Assembly: GCA_049801375.1 (NCBI GenBank)
Contig: JBARKJ010000042.1
Coordinates: 83,707 to 147,706, forward strand
Source: JBARKJ01 sp049801375
Lineage (GTDB): Bacteria; Nitrospirota; JACRHJ01
DNA length: 64,000 nucleotides
Reading direction: 5' to 3'
Position 1 is the stretch's first letter. Each line of letters begins with the position of its first letter. Positions 32,933-40,930 of the stretch are shown one piece after another. Below the pieces are notes generated by a model. The model had not been told where the DNA came from. It ran no database searches and worked only from the letters and a program-made list of their open reading frames with translations. The position numbers and the translations under genes were made by a program.

Positions 32933-33685
32933 TTAGGCTATTTTCTCCATCACGTCATCGGGGATGTCAAAGTTCGCGTACACGTTCTGCACGTCGTCGT
33001 TGTCTTCGAGGGCATCCATCAGGCGCACCATCTGCTCCGCCTCCTTGCCCTCGAGCTTCACGTACGTCTGGGGTATCATGGTGACTTCCGCGCTCTCAAA
33101 CTTCACGCCCTTGTCCTGAAGTCCCTTCTTCACGGCCTCGAAATCCTGCGGGGCGGTTATGATCTCGTAATTGGATTCATCCGGCTCCGACTTCATATCC
33201 TCCGCGCCCGCATCGAGGGCTACGGTCATCAGCGTATCCTCGTCCGCGCCCGTCTTGTCCACGAGTATATAGCCTTTCTGCGTGAACATCCAGGAGACGC
33301 ATCCCGTTTCGCCCATGCTCCCGTTGTTCTTGCTTAACACATGCCGGACCTCGGAGACGGAACGGTTCTTATTGTCCGTAAGGCATTCGATTAATAGGGC
33401 TACGCCGCCGGGGCCGTAACCCTCGTACGTTATCTCGTCGTATGACACCCCCGGGAGCTCGCCGGTGCCCTTCTGGATAGCGCGCTTGATATTGTCCTGG
33501 GGCATGTTAGCTTCCTTGGCCTTTTCAATCGCGGTGCGAAGGCGCGGGTTGCCGCCCGGGTCGCCGCCGCCAAGCTTCGCCGCCACGGTGAGTTCCTTGG
33601 TTACCTTCGTGAATATTTTGCCCCTCTTTGCGTCCGCCGCACCCTTTTTATGCTTTGTGGTAGCCCACTTTGAATGTCCCGACAT
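32933..33685 (-). CDS. yebC: YebC/PmpR-family protein
   Basis: 250 aa. The N-terminus MSGHSKWATTKHKKGAADAKRG and the CVSWMFTQKGYI segment are hallmarks. Family members act as DNA-binding regulators in some species and help translation of proline-rich stretches in others; the exact role here is not determined. Interestingly the gene immediately upstream encodes a GTPase with a long Glu/Pro-rich region. Precedes ruvC in the standard arrangement. Confidence 0.95.
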   Translation of the reverse strand: MSGHSKWATTKHKKGAADAKRGKIFTKVTKELTVAAKLGGGDPGGNPRLRTAIEKAKEANMPQDNIKRAIQKGTGELPGVSYDEITYEGYGPGGVALLIECLTDNKNRSVSEVRHVLSKNNGSMGETGCVSWMFTQKGYILVDKTGADEDTLMTVALDAGAEDMKSEPDESNYEIITAPQDFEAVKKGLQDKGVKFESAEVTMIPQTYVKLEGKEAEQMVRLMDALEDNDDVQNVYANFDIPDDVMEKIA

Positions 33686-33703
33686 CTGTCCTCCGCCTTT
33701 TAT

Positions 33704-35053
33704 TTAACGTCCAAAAAATTTTTGGAACATACTGGTTTTTTCTTTTTTGGTTTTCTGAAGCACCCTAGCCGATGCCTTGCCCACCGAGCTTTCCGGCGGA
33801 CTTTCCGGCGGCCTGTCAGGCAGGCTCTCCGGTACCGGCTCCGGAAGCTTCCTCCCCTCCTCCGGAGGCTTTGCCTGCGGCAGGCTCGGAGGCTCCTTTG
33901 GCTTAGGCGGCAATATTTCCACGGCCGTTATCGCTTCCGCGCCTTCGCCGGAAAGCTCCACGTCCAGGGATACCTTCAGCGTTACCTCTTTCATCCCGCC
34001 CTGGGTAGTGAGACGCACCGGAAGCGAAAAAGAAAGCTTCGACCCTCCCAGCGTCCTGCACTTCGGCTCATCGTAAGCCAAAAGGTCATTGGCAGCCGGA
34101 ACCGGGTCGATTATCGCGTCCAGTTCCTGAATGAAATCATTTTCAGGGACATCGGCAGCCATTTCTCCGATTGGCAAATCCTCGTACTCTTCGTTTTCCC
34201 CGATTTCATCCAGTACCGGGGAAGGGAACGGTGGAAGCTCCAGCCCAGGCTCCGGTTGAAGTTCCGGTTCCAGTTCCAATTCAGGTTCCAATTCCAGTAC
34301 CGGCTCCGGCTCCGGTTCAGGTTCCGGCTCAAGCTCCTGATCCGGTATGGAGATATCCGGCGCGGGAATGGACGAGTGGATTTTTATTACATCCGTCGGG
34401 GCTTCACCGGACGCTTTATCGTTCTCATTTTCCCCGCTTAACTCGTCTAAATTTATCTGGTGCCCTTCCGGGTCGTGCTTTAAACTATGGAGAATGAATT
34501 TCACCATGGCGGTAAGCGTGGGAAGCACGCCTTCGCCTTTTACGGCGGACGCCTCAAAGTATGGAAGTCCTTTGGGGTTTAAATAATCCTCCATCTCCTC
34601 GACTGTCGCGGCGCCCGGCAAATCTCTTTTGTTGTACTGGATGACTATGGGAAAATCGGCGGTATCGATGCCCATATCCGTGAGGTTCTGCTTTAAGTTC
34701 TCGAAGGACTGGACGTTCTCGTTCATCATCATCTTCTGCGAGTCCGCAACGAAGACGACGCCGTCCGTGCCTTTTAAAACCAGCTTTCTCGTGGAGTTAT
34801 AGAATACCTGGCCGGGCACGGTATACAGGTGAAAGCGGGTCCTGAAGCCTTTGATTTTGCCCAGTTCCACGGGCAGGAAATCGAAGAACAGCGTCCGGTC
34901 ACCCTGCGTCGAGAGAGAGATAAGCTTCCCTTTGTTATCAGGCCTTATCTTCCCGTACACGCTCTGGATGTTCGTGGTCTTTCCGGACAGACCGGGGCCG
35001 TAATATACTACCTTGGCGTTTATCTCCCTTGTCGCGTAATTTACAAGTGCCAC
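33704..35053 (-). CDS. MglA-like small GTPase with long Glu/Pro-rich C-terminal extension
   Basis: 449 aa, more than twice the size of MglA. Residues 1-195 are an MglA-type Ras-like GTPase: P-loop GPGLSGKTTN (19-28), switch region with TVPGQVFYNSTRK, and the NKRD specificity motif (141-144). Then comes an acidic, disordered region with Glu-Pro/Leu repeats (about 239-272), a second folded-looking patch (about 310-370; KLSFSLPVRLTTQGG), a Pro-rich linker and a basic tail (MFQKFFGR). MglA controls polarity and gliding in Myxococcus with the GAP MglB; no MglB is nearby. A promoter lies upstream (35098-35127). Confidence 0.85.
   Translation of the reverse strand: MALVNYATREINAKVVYYGPGLSGKTTNIQSVYGKIRPDNKGKLISLSTQGDRTLFFDFLPVELGKIKGFRTRFHLYTVPGQVFYNSTRKLVLKGTDGVVFVADSQKMMMNENVQSFENLKQNLTDMGIDTADFPIVIQYNKRDLPGAATVEEMEDYLNPKGLPYFEASAVKGEGVLPTLTAMVKFILHSLKHDPEGHQINLDELSGENENDKASGEAPTDVIKIHSSIPAPDISIPDQELEPEPEPEPEPVLELEPELELEPELQPEPGLELPPFPSPVLDEIGENEEYEDLPIGEMAADVPENDFIQELDAIIDPVPAANDLLAYDEPKCRTLGGSKLSFSLPVRLTTQGGMKEVTLKVSLDVELSGEGAEAITAVEILPPKPKEPPSLPQAKPPEEGRKLPEPVPESLPDRPPESPPESSVGKASARVLQKTKKEKTSMFQKFFGR
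34238..34339 (-). repeat. Glu-Pro/Leu codon repeat tract inside the MglA-like gene
   Basis: About 34 codons of alternating Glu with Pro or Leu (residues 239-272) made from a degenerate hexanucleotide repeat. Likely an extended, flexible spacer; such tracts can change length by slippage in 6-nt steps that keep frame. Confidence 0.75.
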
Positions 35054-35097
35054 TAAATCCTCTAAATGCTTATTAAAAAATAAAAATCGAGCCTATA

Positions 35098-35127
35098 GAA
35101 ATAGCATGAATGACAGCACTGTGTCAA
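35098..35127 (-). promoter_or_regulatory. Sigma70-type promoter before the mglA-yebC-ruvC-ruvA run
   Basis: On the minus strand TTGACA (35127-35122) and TATTTC (35103-35098), 18 nt apart, about 45 nt upstream of the GTPase start. Confidence 0.55.
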
Positions 35128-35140
35128 TATAAATTGGCCT

Positions 35141-35890
35141 TTACCTGACCCTGACCACCCACGCCGGATATCCTTCGCGGGCCAGCTTATCAGCCAGTTC
35201 CATCGCTGGTTTCCTCTCCCGGAAACTCCCCGCCTGCACCCGGTTATATGTTACTCCCTTTACCTCCGCCTTCGATATCCTTACGTCCTGATAACCAAGT
35301 TCCAGCCCCATTCTCAAGTGTTCCGCGTTCTCCGGGTCCGAGAATGCCCCGACCTGCACCCTGTAAAATCCTTTTCCCGAAACGTCCCCGATTTTCACTT
35401 CTTTAATGTATGATATGTCGCGTCCTATCTCCTCTACGATTACCGGCCCGGTGTCCAGCCGGCCTATCGCCCGCGAGGCCCCGCGCGAGATGTCCAGGTC
35501 CACGTCCAATACAAACGGCCCGCGGTCGTTTACCGTCACGACGCACTCTTTCCCGGTCTTCGGGTTTTTTATTTTCAGTTTAGTTCCAAAGGGATACGTC
35601 TTGTGCGCGCAGCTCAATCCGTCCTCGTCGAATACCTCTCCGGACGCCGTGCGATGCCCTTGAAAACCCGGCCCGTACCAGGAGGCAATCGCCTCGTAAA
35701 CCGTCCCGGCGGGCGGCGGCGGCCTGCCTGGTCCGGTATCAGTCAGGGGCATGCCGTTCCTGTCCATCTTCGGGAGCGGACGGTAATTTATCACTGGCGG
35801 ACGGGCTTCCCTTTCCGGGGCGTGCGCGCAGGCGGAGAGGATAAGAAAACAGAGCAGGGTTATCGACAGCTTTTTGTGGAAGTCCGGCAT
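35141..35890 (-). CDS. rlpA: RlpA-like lipoprotein (DPBB + SPOR)
   Basis: 249 aa. The signal sequence ends in a lipobox (LILSAC, Cys at about 21). A double-psi beta-barrel domain follows (about 65-160; IASWYGPGFQGHRTASGE, THKTYPFGT-like and VNDRGPF with the catalytic Asp), then a C-terminal SPOR domain (about 175-249) in which YRVQVGAFSD and YNRVQAGSF repeat. It is expected to sit in the outer membrane and bind denuded septal peptidoglycan; RlpA of Pseudomonas is a lytic transglycosylase. Separate unit from mglA. Confidence 0.9.
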   Translation of the reverse strand: MPDFHKKLSITLLCFLILSACAHAPEREARPPVINYRPLPKMDRNGMPLTDTGPGRPPPPAGTVYEAIASWYGPGFQGHRTASGEVFDEDGLSCAHKTYPFGTKLKIKNPKTGKECVVTVNDRGPFVLDVDLDISRGASRAIGRLDTGPVIVEEIGRDISYIKEVKIGDVSGKGFYRVQVGAFSDPENAEHLRMGLELGYQDVRISKAEVKGVTYNRVQAGSFRERKPAMELADKLAREGYPAWVVRVR

Positions 35891-36464
35891 GTACGGGATT
35901 TTATAAGGGTAAAGGGGCTAATGTCAATTCATAACTCACCCTCGCTCCCCTCCTAAATCTTAGCGGGGGATGAAGGTAAAAGTTCACAAATAAATAGAAT
36001 GCGTATATTCATTATCAGGATAGGAAAAATGAGGAAAGGCCCGGATAAAATTGACTGAGTTTTCAGATACTTGCAAAATCAAAACCTGATTTTCCATCCG
36101 GCAAAAATCGGCCTGAAATATGGCGTAACTCTTTTAAATATAAGAGGAAAAATCCCTGCGGCGGCTGAAAAAACGATGTATCAAAAACCGCCCCTGGACC
36201 CCCGAAATAGGCCTGTAAGGCCGTTAAGATGGCGTAAAATCGTACCCCATGAAAAAACGGCGAATAAGTCATTTATATGTGAATAGAGGTAAATTAACGG
36301 CGGGTTGGAACGCTCGGCAGGAAGGATTATTAAGAGCAGAACTCTGCACTAATTTTTAGAGGACAGCAAGCAGAAGATGAAGGGGCCCGAAGCCCCGTAT
36401 GCAGATAATGTCATATATTACAAATCTCTCTCATTTAAGTGGTTGGGGCCCAGTTTGGGTTGGC
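35891..36464. other. Long intergenic stretch without a supported gene
   Basis: About 570 nt between divergent genes. It holds a copy of a dispersed C-rich/G-rich palindromic repeat near 35938-35980, a small hairpin at 36075-36093 and a GGGGC/GCCCC hairpin at 36382-36396 without a T run. The short open frames here lack ribosome-binding sites. No RNA gene was recognised. Confidence 0.6.
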
Positions 36465-36493
36465 TTGACCAACTCAGATTTCACTGGTAAATT
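36465..36493 (+). promoter_or_regulatory. Sigma70-type promoter of the DUF1269 gene
   Basis: TTGACC at 36465-36470 and TAAATT at 36488-36493 with exactly 17 nt between. The leader to ATG 36585 is about 90 nt and ends with GAAGGAG. Confidence 0.6.
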
Positions 36494-36584
36494 TGGCTGT
36501 GTGGACGACCAGACGGAGTTGAATCAAACTGTAATCGTCCATACCACTGTGGTCCGTTACCGTAACAAAAGAAGGAGAAAAATT

Positions 36585-37370
36585 ATGGACAAGATGATCG
36601 TGACAGTGTTCGACGACGAGAGCAGCGCCTACGAAGGCAGCAAAGCTCTCAGGGAACTCCACGACGAAGGCAACATCACACTGTACGCCGCCGCCGTCAT
36701 CGCTAAAGACTCGAAAGGCAAGGTCATCGTCAATCGACAGCCTGACCAGGGGCCGCTCGGAACTGCTCTCGGATTTGCCACGGGGAGTCTCATCGGGTTG
36801 CTCGGAGGCCCTGTCGGGCTCGCTGTCGGAGCAGTGACGGGAACTTTTATGGGTTCACTATCTGATACAGTACAGCTCGGCGTCAGCGACGATTTCTTGG
36901 ATGAAGTTTCGCAGCACCTTTCGCCGGGCAAATGGGCTGTAGTCGCCGAAGTTGACGAAGTGTGGATCACTCCGTTGGACACTCGCATGGAAACCCTGGG
37001 TGGGGTCGTGTTTCGAAGCGCACGCAGTGAGTTCATTGACGCTCAAATCGAGCGGGAGATCGCAGCCGACAAAGCTGAAATCGCTGAGATGAAAGCCGAG
37101 CGCGACAAAGCCGTCGGGGAAGCCAAAGTCAAGCTTCAGGCTAAAATCGATGCCGCCCAGAAAAGGCTGCAGGCCAGACGAGTTAAGCTCGATAAGAAGA
37201 TCGAAGCCATCAAGCATGAAGGGGAAGCCAAGATCAAATCGCTGAAAGAACAAGCGGCAAAGGCGAAAAGTGAGACGAAGGCAAAGCTGGAAAAGCGCCT
37301 CGTCGAGGCACTTAACAATCACGAAGCGCGCGTTGACAAGCTGAGAGACAAGCTGAGCAAGGCTGCCTAA
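36585..37370 (+). CDS. DUF1269-family protein with long C-terminal coiled coil
   Basis: 261 aa from ATG at 36585 (GAAGGAG 7 nt upstream); upstream in-frame codons lack a binding site. The first ~145 residues match the DUF1269/TIGR-type membrane-associated family: a ferredoxin-like start (KMIVTVFDDESSAYEGSKAL), then a glycine-zipper-like segment (LGTALGFATGSLIGLLGG). The rest (about 155-261) is a highly charged coiled coil rich in Ala, Lys and Glu. Isoleucine codon use is unlike the neighbours: 13 ATC, 1 ATT, no ATA, whereas ndk in this window uses ATA for nearly all its Ile. This suggests acquisition from another lineage. Function unknown, stress-associated in relatives. Confidence 0.85.
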   Translation: MDKMIVTVFDDESSAYEGSKALRELHDEGNITLYAAAVIAKDSKGKVIVNRQPDQGPLGTALGFATGSLIGLLGGPVGLAVGAVTGTFMGSLSDTVQLGVSDDFLDEVSQHLSPGKWAVVAEVDEVWITPLDTRMETLGGVVFRSARSEFIDAQIEREIAADKAEIAEMKAERDKAVGEAKVKLQAKIDAAQKRLQARRVKLDKKIEAIKHEGEAKIKSLKEQAAKAKSETKAKLEKRLVEALNNHEARVDKLRDKLSKAA

Positions 37371-37400
37371 GGGGCGAGCACACCCGCGCGCCAACAAATT

Positions 37401-37434
37401 AAAGGGTTGCGGCATAAAACCGCAACCCTTTTGC
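37401..37434. terminator. Bidirectional intrinsic terminator between convergent genes
   Basis: A long perfect stem AAAGGGTTGCGG / CCGCAACCCTTT (37401-37412 with 37420-37431) with a T run on both strands; it can end the DUF1269 transcript (+) and the HdeD transcript (-). Confidence 0.9.
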
Positions 37435-37481
37435 TTTCACTGCCAATCGACTCTAGAATCGCGGCATTAGAAATGCGCCTT

Positions 37482-38033
37482 TTAAATCGCTTTCAGCTTC
37501 TTCCCGGTGTGGTGCACCTCGATACCGAGTATGGTTAGCAGCACACCGAATACTATGGCATAGGTCGCTATCAGCCACAGAAGGCTGAGCGCGCCGACCG
37601 CAGGGTTCCACATCAGCAGGATAGCGAAGACTATGGAGGCGGCGCCGGCAAGGGCCAGCAATACCTCGTGCTTCATTACCTTCCTGAGCCGTATCGCGGC
37701 GACTATCTCCAGCACGCCGGTGGCCAGTGCCCAGGCGGCGATGTAGATTACGAGCACGAAGGCTGTGATGCCGGGGACAATGTAGGTAACCACCCCGACG
37801 CCTATGCTCATCAGGCCCTCGACGAGGAACAGCCACCAGTCCTCTTTCTCTTTCCGGGAGCCTATGGCCGAGATTGCCAGGAATATCCCGTTTACGAACA
37901 GGTATGCGCCGATAAAGAACACGAGGGTCGCAAGCGTGACGAGCGGCATCACGAACGCCAGCACTCCGAAGACGATCGCGACGATGCCCCTTACTACCGG
38001 CTGCCACCAGTATTTGAATAGTGTCTCAAACAT
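37482..38033 (-). CDS. HdeD-family membrane protein
   Basis: 183 aa from ATG at 38033, placed 6 nt after GGAGG; six codons upstream in-frame are not needed. Six hydrophobic helices in three repeating pairs (RGIVAIVFGVLAFV, VEGLMSIGVGVVTYI, LAGAASIVFAILLMW) are the HdeD pattern. In E. coli HdeD is linked to acid resistance at high cell density; beyond that its role is not known. A TATAAT on the minus strand at 38086-38081 is a candidate -10. Confidence 0.9.
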   Translation of the reverse strand: MFETLFKYWWQPVVRGIVAIVFGVLAFVMPLVTLATLVFFIGAYLFVNGIFLAISAIGSRKEKEDWWLFLVEGLMSIGVGVVTYIVPGITAFVLVIYIAAWALATGVLEIVAAIRLRKVMKHEVLLALAGAASIVFAILLMWNPAVGALSLLWLIATYAIVFGVLLTILGIEVHHTGKKLKAI

Positions 38034-38180
38034 AATAACCTCCACCCGCATTGGCGGGATTTAGTACCCTAACCAACTTAATTATATCACAAAAAAAGTA
38101 ATAAGCAGATGCTTAAAACCATTGAATTACCTATGGCTTATAACACTGAGCAGGAAGAGTTATCAGGAGCTTGAAGGGCA

Positions 38181-38214
38181 AAAATAAGGGACACATCCCG
38201 TAAGTTGTGTCCCT
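38181..38214 (-). terminator. Intrinsic terminator after the DUF1579 gene
   Basis: AGGGACACA (38187-38195) pairs with TGTGTCCCT (38206-38214) around a 10-nt loop; on the minus strand it is followed by TTATTTTTG. Confidence 0.8.
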
Positions 38215-38238
38215 GAATTTTCCGGATTCAATTTGAGG

Positions 38239-38808
38239 TCAGGCTGCTTTGCTTGGCGCTGCTTTAGCCGCCTCTTTCCTGGTGACCGTCATCTCCATCT
38301 CCTTCGATTCCTTACCCCCCTCGGGAGTGATGTACATTTCATACCCCAGGGTGTTGTCATCCAGGAACTTGGTCACGCTGCGCCAAAGCAGATGCCCTCT
38401 GACGGGGTCGTCAATGCTGCATTCCTGCGTAAGAGTCTTGCCGTCGGCACTGGCGGTACCCTCAAAATAATTGATACCGGTGCTCATATTGTCGTACCAG
38501 ATAGATACAATCTTCCCGGTATGGTTGTCGTACCCGATGAGGTTGATGCCGTTGAACTTCTCCCCCATCATATCGCCGGTATATTCCTGTTGCAGGTAAC
38601 GCCCTCCGAGGATCATCTTCTGCACGCAGGTGCCTGTGGTTTCCACCGGGGGCTTATCGGGGTCCATCCGCGCCTTGGTACTGGTAACCCAGCTCCCGGT
38701 CAGCTTCTCCAGCAGCTTGTGGACGGGGCCCGGAGTTGCCAGCTTCCTGTACGTTTCCATCATCGAGTCCATGTCCATCTTGCCCTCTTTTTTCTTCTCT
38801 TTATCCAT
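38239..38808 (-). CDS. DUF1579-family protein
   Basis: 189 aa. After a charged N-terminal tail the sequence follows DUF1579: LEKLTGSWVTSTKARMDPDKPP, GGRYLQQEYTGDMMGEKFNGI, GYDNHTGKIVSIWYDNMSTGI. The fold is a calycin-like small-ligand barrel. No signal peptide is visible, so it is probably cytoplasmic. Its function is unknown. It is a single-gene unit with a clear terminator. Confidence 0.85.
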   Translation of the reverse strand: MDKEKKKEGKMDMDSMMETYRKLATPGPVHKLLEKLTGSWVTSTKARMDPDKPPVETTGTCVQKMILGGRYLQQEYTGDMMGEKFNGINLIGYDNHTGKIVSIWYDNMSTGINYFEGTASADGKTLTQECSIDDPVRGHLLWRSVTKFLDDNTLGYEMYITPEGGKESKEMEMTVTRKEAAKAAPSKAA

Positions 38809-38906
38809 CTCGAACCTCCCTGCATTTAGCGTTACTTAATACTATAAGTATACCTGAAGGTTGCCTGCGTCGCAGGCGTGAGACTGAGGAGGGCCGAGGA
38901 GGGTAA

Positions 38907-39122
38907 TTATAAATCCGATTCCCAGATGTTGGTGCGGCAGGCTTTGCAGAACCATTTGGGGACTTCGATGGAGATGACGCATCCGGCCAGTATGCATTCG
39001 CCGCGCTTCTCCATATCGCGGTACTTCGTGTAATCGCCCGGCTTGCAGCGGTAGATAATCGGTATTATTTTCTCAGACGAGCCGCATTTGGGGCATTTGA
39101 CGCGTGCCGACGTATCGTTCAT
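38907..39122 (-). CDS. Small zinc-ribbon protein, unknown function
   Basis: 71 aa. Two cysteine pairs (CPKCGS near residue 10 and WFCKACRTN near 58) look like a split zinc ribbon; two further Cys (GECILAGC) lie between. No longer homologous domain was recognised. It lies 13 nt after ftsX on the same strand and may be co-transcribed with it. Confidence 0.65.
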   Translation of the reverse strand: MNDTSARVKCPKCGSSEKIIPIIYRCKPGDYTKYRDMEKRGECILAGCVISIEVPKWFCKACRTNIWESDL

Positions 39123-39135
39123 TTTTCTCCTGCAA

Positions 39136-40002
39136 TTACATTTTTAACGTCCGGAAGAATGCCAGGAAGCTTCCGGTAAACCCGAGGAACGTCCCGACGA
39201 ATATTATGCCGAGCCATGCGGCGGGCGGCAGGAAGCGTATCCCGCCGTCCAGTACCGGCATGGCTTTCGAGACGGATATCCAGCGCACGGCGGCGTATAG
39301 TAGCCCCACCGAAAGCCCGGAAGCCATGAGCCCCTGAAGCGCACCTTCGGCAAGGAACGGCCCCATGATAAACGGCCTTGTCGAGCCGAGGAGCTTCATC
39401 ACCTCTATCTCGCCCTGGTGCCGGAGCACCGCGAGACGGAGCGTGCTGTAGCTTATAAAAACCACCCCGACCAAAACGGCCAGACCCAAAGCAAGCCCGG
39501 CGAATTTAAATGAATCCAGCATCCTTTTCAGCCGCCCTGCCTCTTCCCGCAGATACTGCACGTCCTCCACGCCCGCCATCGTCCTCAGGGCCTTTATAAG
39601 GTCGTCCGGCGACCCCCCGCCCGCCGCCTTAAGACCTATATCGAATGAGGCCGGGAGCGGGTTCATCCCGATGCTCTTGATAAGCGGCGTCTCATCAGCC
39701 GCGGTATCCGAAAACTCCTTCAGGGCCTTATCCTTCGAGGTAAACGCGACGGATGCTACCAGCGGGTCGGCATTAAGGCGTTTATTGATGGCGTCCATCT
39801 GGGCCGCTGTAATCCCGTCGGACAGATAGACAGTTAAAGGGAACTTCTCGTTGACAGAGGACAAGGCGCCTTGTAAATTCAAAAACAGGGTGAGGTATGC
39901 CCCCAGGAACCCTAACGCGACAGCCAGCGTCACGGCGGTGAAGAAGCTGGTTATCTTGCTCTCCCAGAGGTTTTTCAGCGCGGTAGTTAAAAAATATTTC
40001 AT
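39136..40002 (-). CDS. ftsX: Cell division permease FtsX
   Basis: 288 aa. One N-terminal TM helix, a large extracytoplasmic domain (about 45-165), then three TM helices in the FtsX permease domain (RHQGEIEVMKLLGSTRPFIMGPFLAEGALQG). With the ATPase FtsE it normally transmits signals to peptidoglycan hydrolases during division. No ftsE lies upstream; instead a DUF202 gene is there. FtsE must be encoded elsewhere or be missing. Confidence 0.88.
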   Translation of the reverse strand: MKYFLTTALKNLWESKITSFFTAVTLAVALGFLGAYLTLFLNLQGALSSVNEKFPLTVYLSDGITAAQMDAINKRLNADPLVASVAFTSKDKALKEFSDTAADETPLIKSIGMNPLPASFDIGLKAAGGGSPDDLIKALRTMAGVEDVQYLREEAGRLKRMLDSFKFAGLALGLAVLVGVVFISYSTLRLAVLRHQGEIEVMKLLGSTRPFIMGPFLAEGALQGLMASGLSVGLLYAAVRWISVSKAMPVLDGGIRFLPPAAWLGIIFVGTFLGFTGSFLAFFRTLKM

Positions 40003-40047
40003 GGGCCGGATTATAGCTGAAATGTAATTATTTTAAAAGAAGGAGTT

Positions 40048-40473
40048 TTAAAGGCTGTGAATTAAATACACCAGCAGGAACATCCCGATGGCAAGAAGCG
40101 CGAGCGCGGTCATTAATGTCAGAATAGGGGACGGGAGGAAGGTTCCCTCGTCTATCTCTTTTTCGATCTTCCTGTACCGGATAAACGACAGGAAGCCGAT
40201 TGCCGCGCCCATAGCCACCAGCAAGACTCCGAAGACGGAGGAATATCCGGGCCCGGGTATTTTCTTGGGAAAGGAGGACGGGACGCCCGGAACGGTTTTC
40301 ATGAGGAAATATTCCGCTTCCTTTACGAACAGCGCGAACTTCTCAACCACGAACCCGAACGCCATTAACGCGATGCTCGTCCTTATCCACGCAAGGAACG
40401 TCCTCTCGTTCGCCAAGTGGACCCTTCGGTTACCCGGCTTTTTTGCCTCCGGAACTTCCGCTTTCTCTTCCAC
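40048..40473 (-). CDS. DUF202 (YidH-like) membrane protein
   Basis: 141 aa from GTG at 40473. LANERTFLAWIRTSIALMAFGFVVEKF is the DUF202 signature; three TM helices follow. Function unknown; relatives are inner-membrane proteins. It ends 45 nt upstream of ftsX and may share its transcript. A TATAAT-like element lies in the divergent gap with the DUF2784 gene. Confidence 0.88.
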   Translation of the reverse strand: MEEKAEVPEAKKPGNRRVHLANERTFLAWIRTSIALMAFGFVVEKFALFVKEAEYFLMKTVPGVPSSFPKKIPGPGYSSVFGVLLVAMGAAIGFLSFIRYRKIEKEIDEGTFLPSPILTLMTALALLAIGMFLLVYLIHSL

Positions 40474-40547
40474 CGCCTTCGCCTCCTCGTTGATTTTTTA
40501 TTCTCCTCAATCTGCTTTAATTTAAATTATAACCCTTTTGCCCATGA

Positions 40548-40553
40548 TATAAT
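40548..40553 (+). promoter_or_regulatory. -10 element directly before the DUF2784 start
   Basis: TATAAT ending 5 nt before the ATG at 40559; transcription would begin at or next to the start codon. No ribosome-binding site precedes the ATG. The -35 is not obvious. Confidence 0.5.
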
Positions 40554-40558
40554 AGTTT

Positions 40559-40930
40559 ATGAAAGTATACGCGTATTTAGCTGATTTTATTATATTTATC
40601 CACCTGCTCTGGATACTGTTCCTGATATTCGGCTCGCTATGGGGAGTGCGCAACAAGGCTGTTAAGGTGGTGCATATCCTCGGCCTAATCTCGGCCTTTA
40701 TCGTAAACCTTTTCGATTTATACTGCCCCTTAACCCGTCTTGAGACATGGCTGCAATACAGATATTCGCCTTCCGGGGCGTATGCGGGCTCGTTCATCGC
40801 GCACTACATGGAAAAGATAATATATATCGACCTGCCCGATTACGCGATATTCCTGCTCACCGCCGCCCTTTGCGCGTTCAATGCGTGGGTGTACTTACGC
40901 CGTTTTATCTCCCCAGTCGCTCACGCCTGA
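40559..40930 (+). CDS. DUF2784 membrane protein
   Basis: 123 aa with about four TM helices. LADFIIFIHLLWILFLIFGSLWG and the CPLTRLETWLQYRY / GSFIAHYMEKIIYIDLP motifs are diagnostic for DUF2784. Function unknown. There is no Shine-Dalgarno and the ATG is at the predicted transcription start, so it is probably read from a leaderless mRNA. Its 3' end overlaps the convergent radical SAM gene by 26 nt. Confidence 0.87.
   Translation: MKVYAYLADFIIFIHLLWILFLIFGSLWGVRNKAVKVVHILGLISAFIVNLFDLYCPLTRLETWLQYRYSPSGAYAGSFIAHYMEKIIYIDLPDYAIFLLTAALCAFNAWVYLRRFISPVAHA

Noticed and set aside
34238..34339. CRISPR-like repetitive tract
   Set aside because: It is a short in-frame codon repeat inside the MglA-like gene, with no spacers.
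36382..36396. Hairpin GGGGC/GCCCC as terminator
   Set aside because: No T run on either strand.
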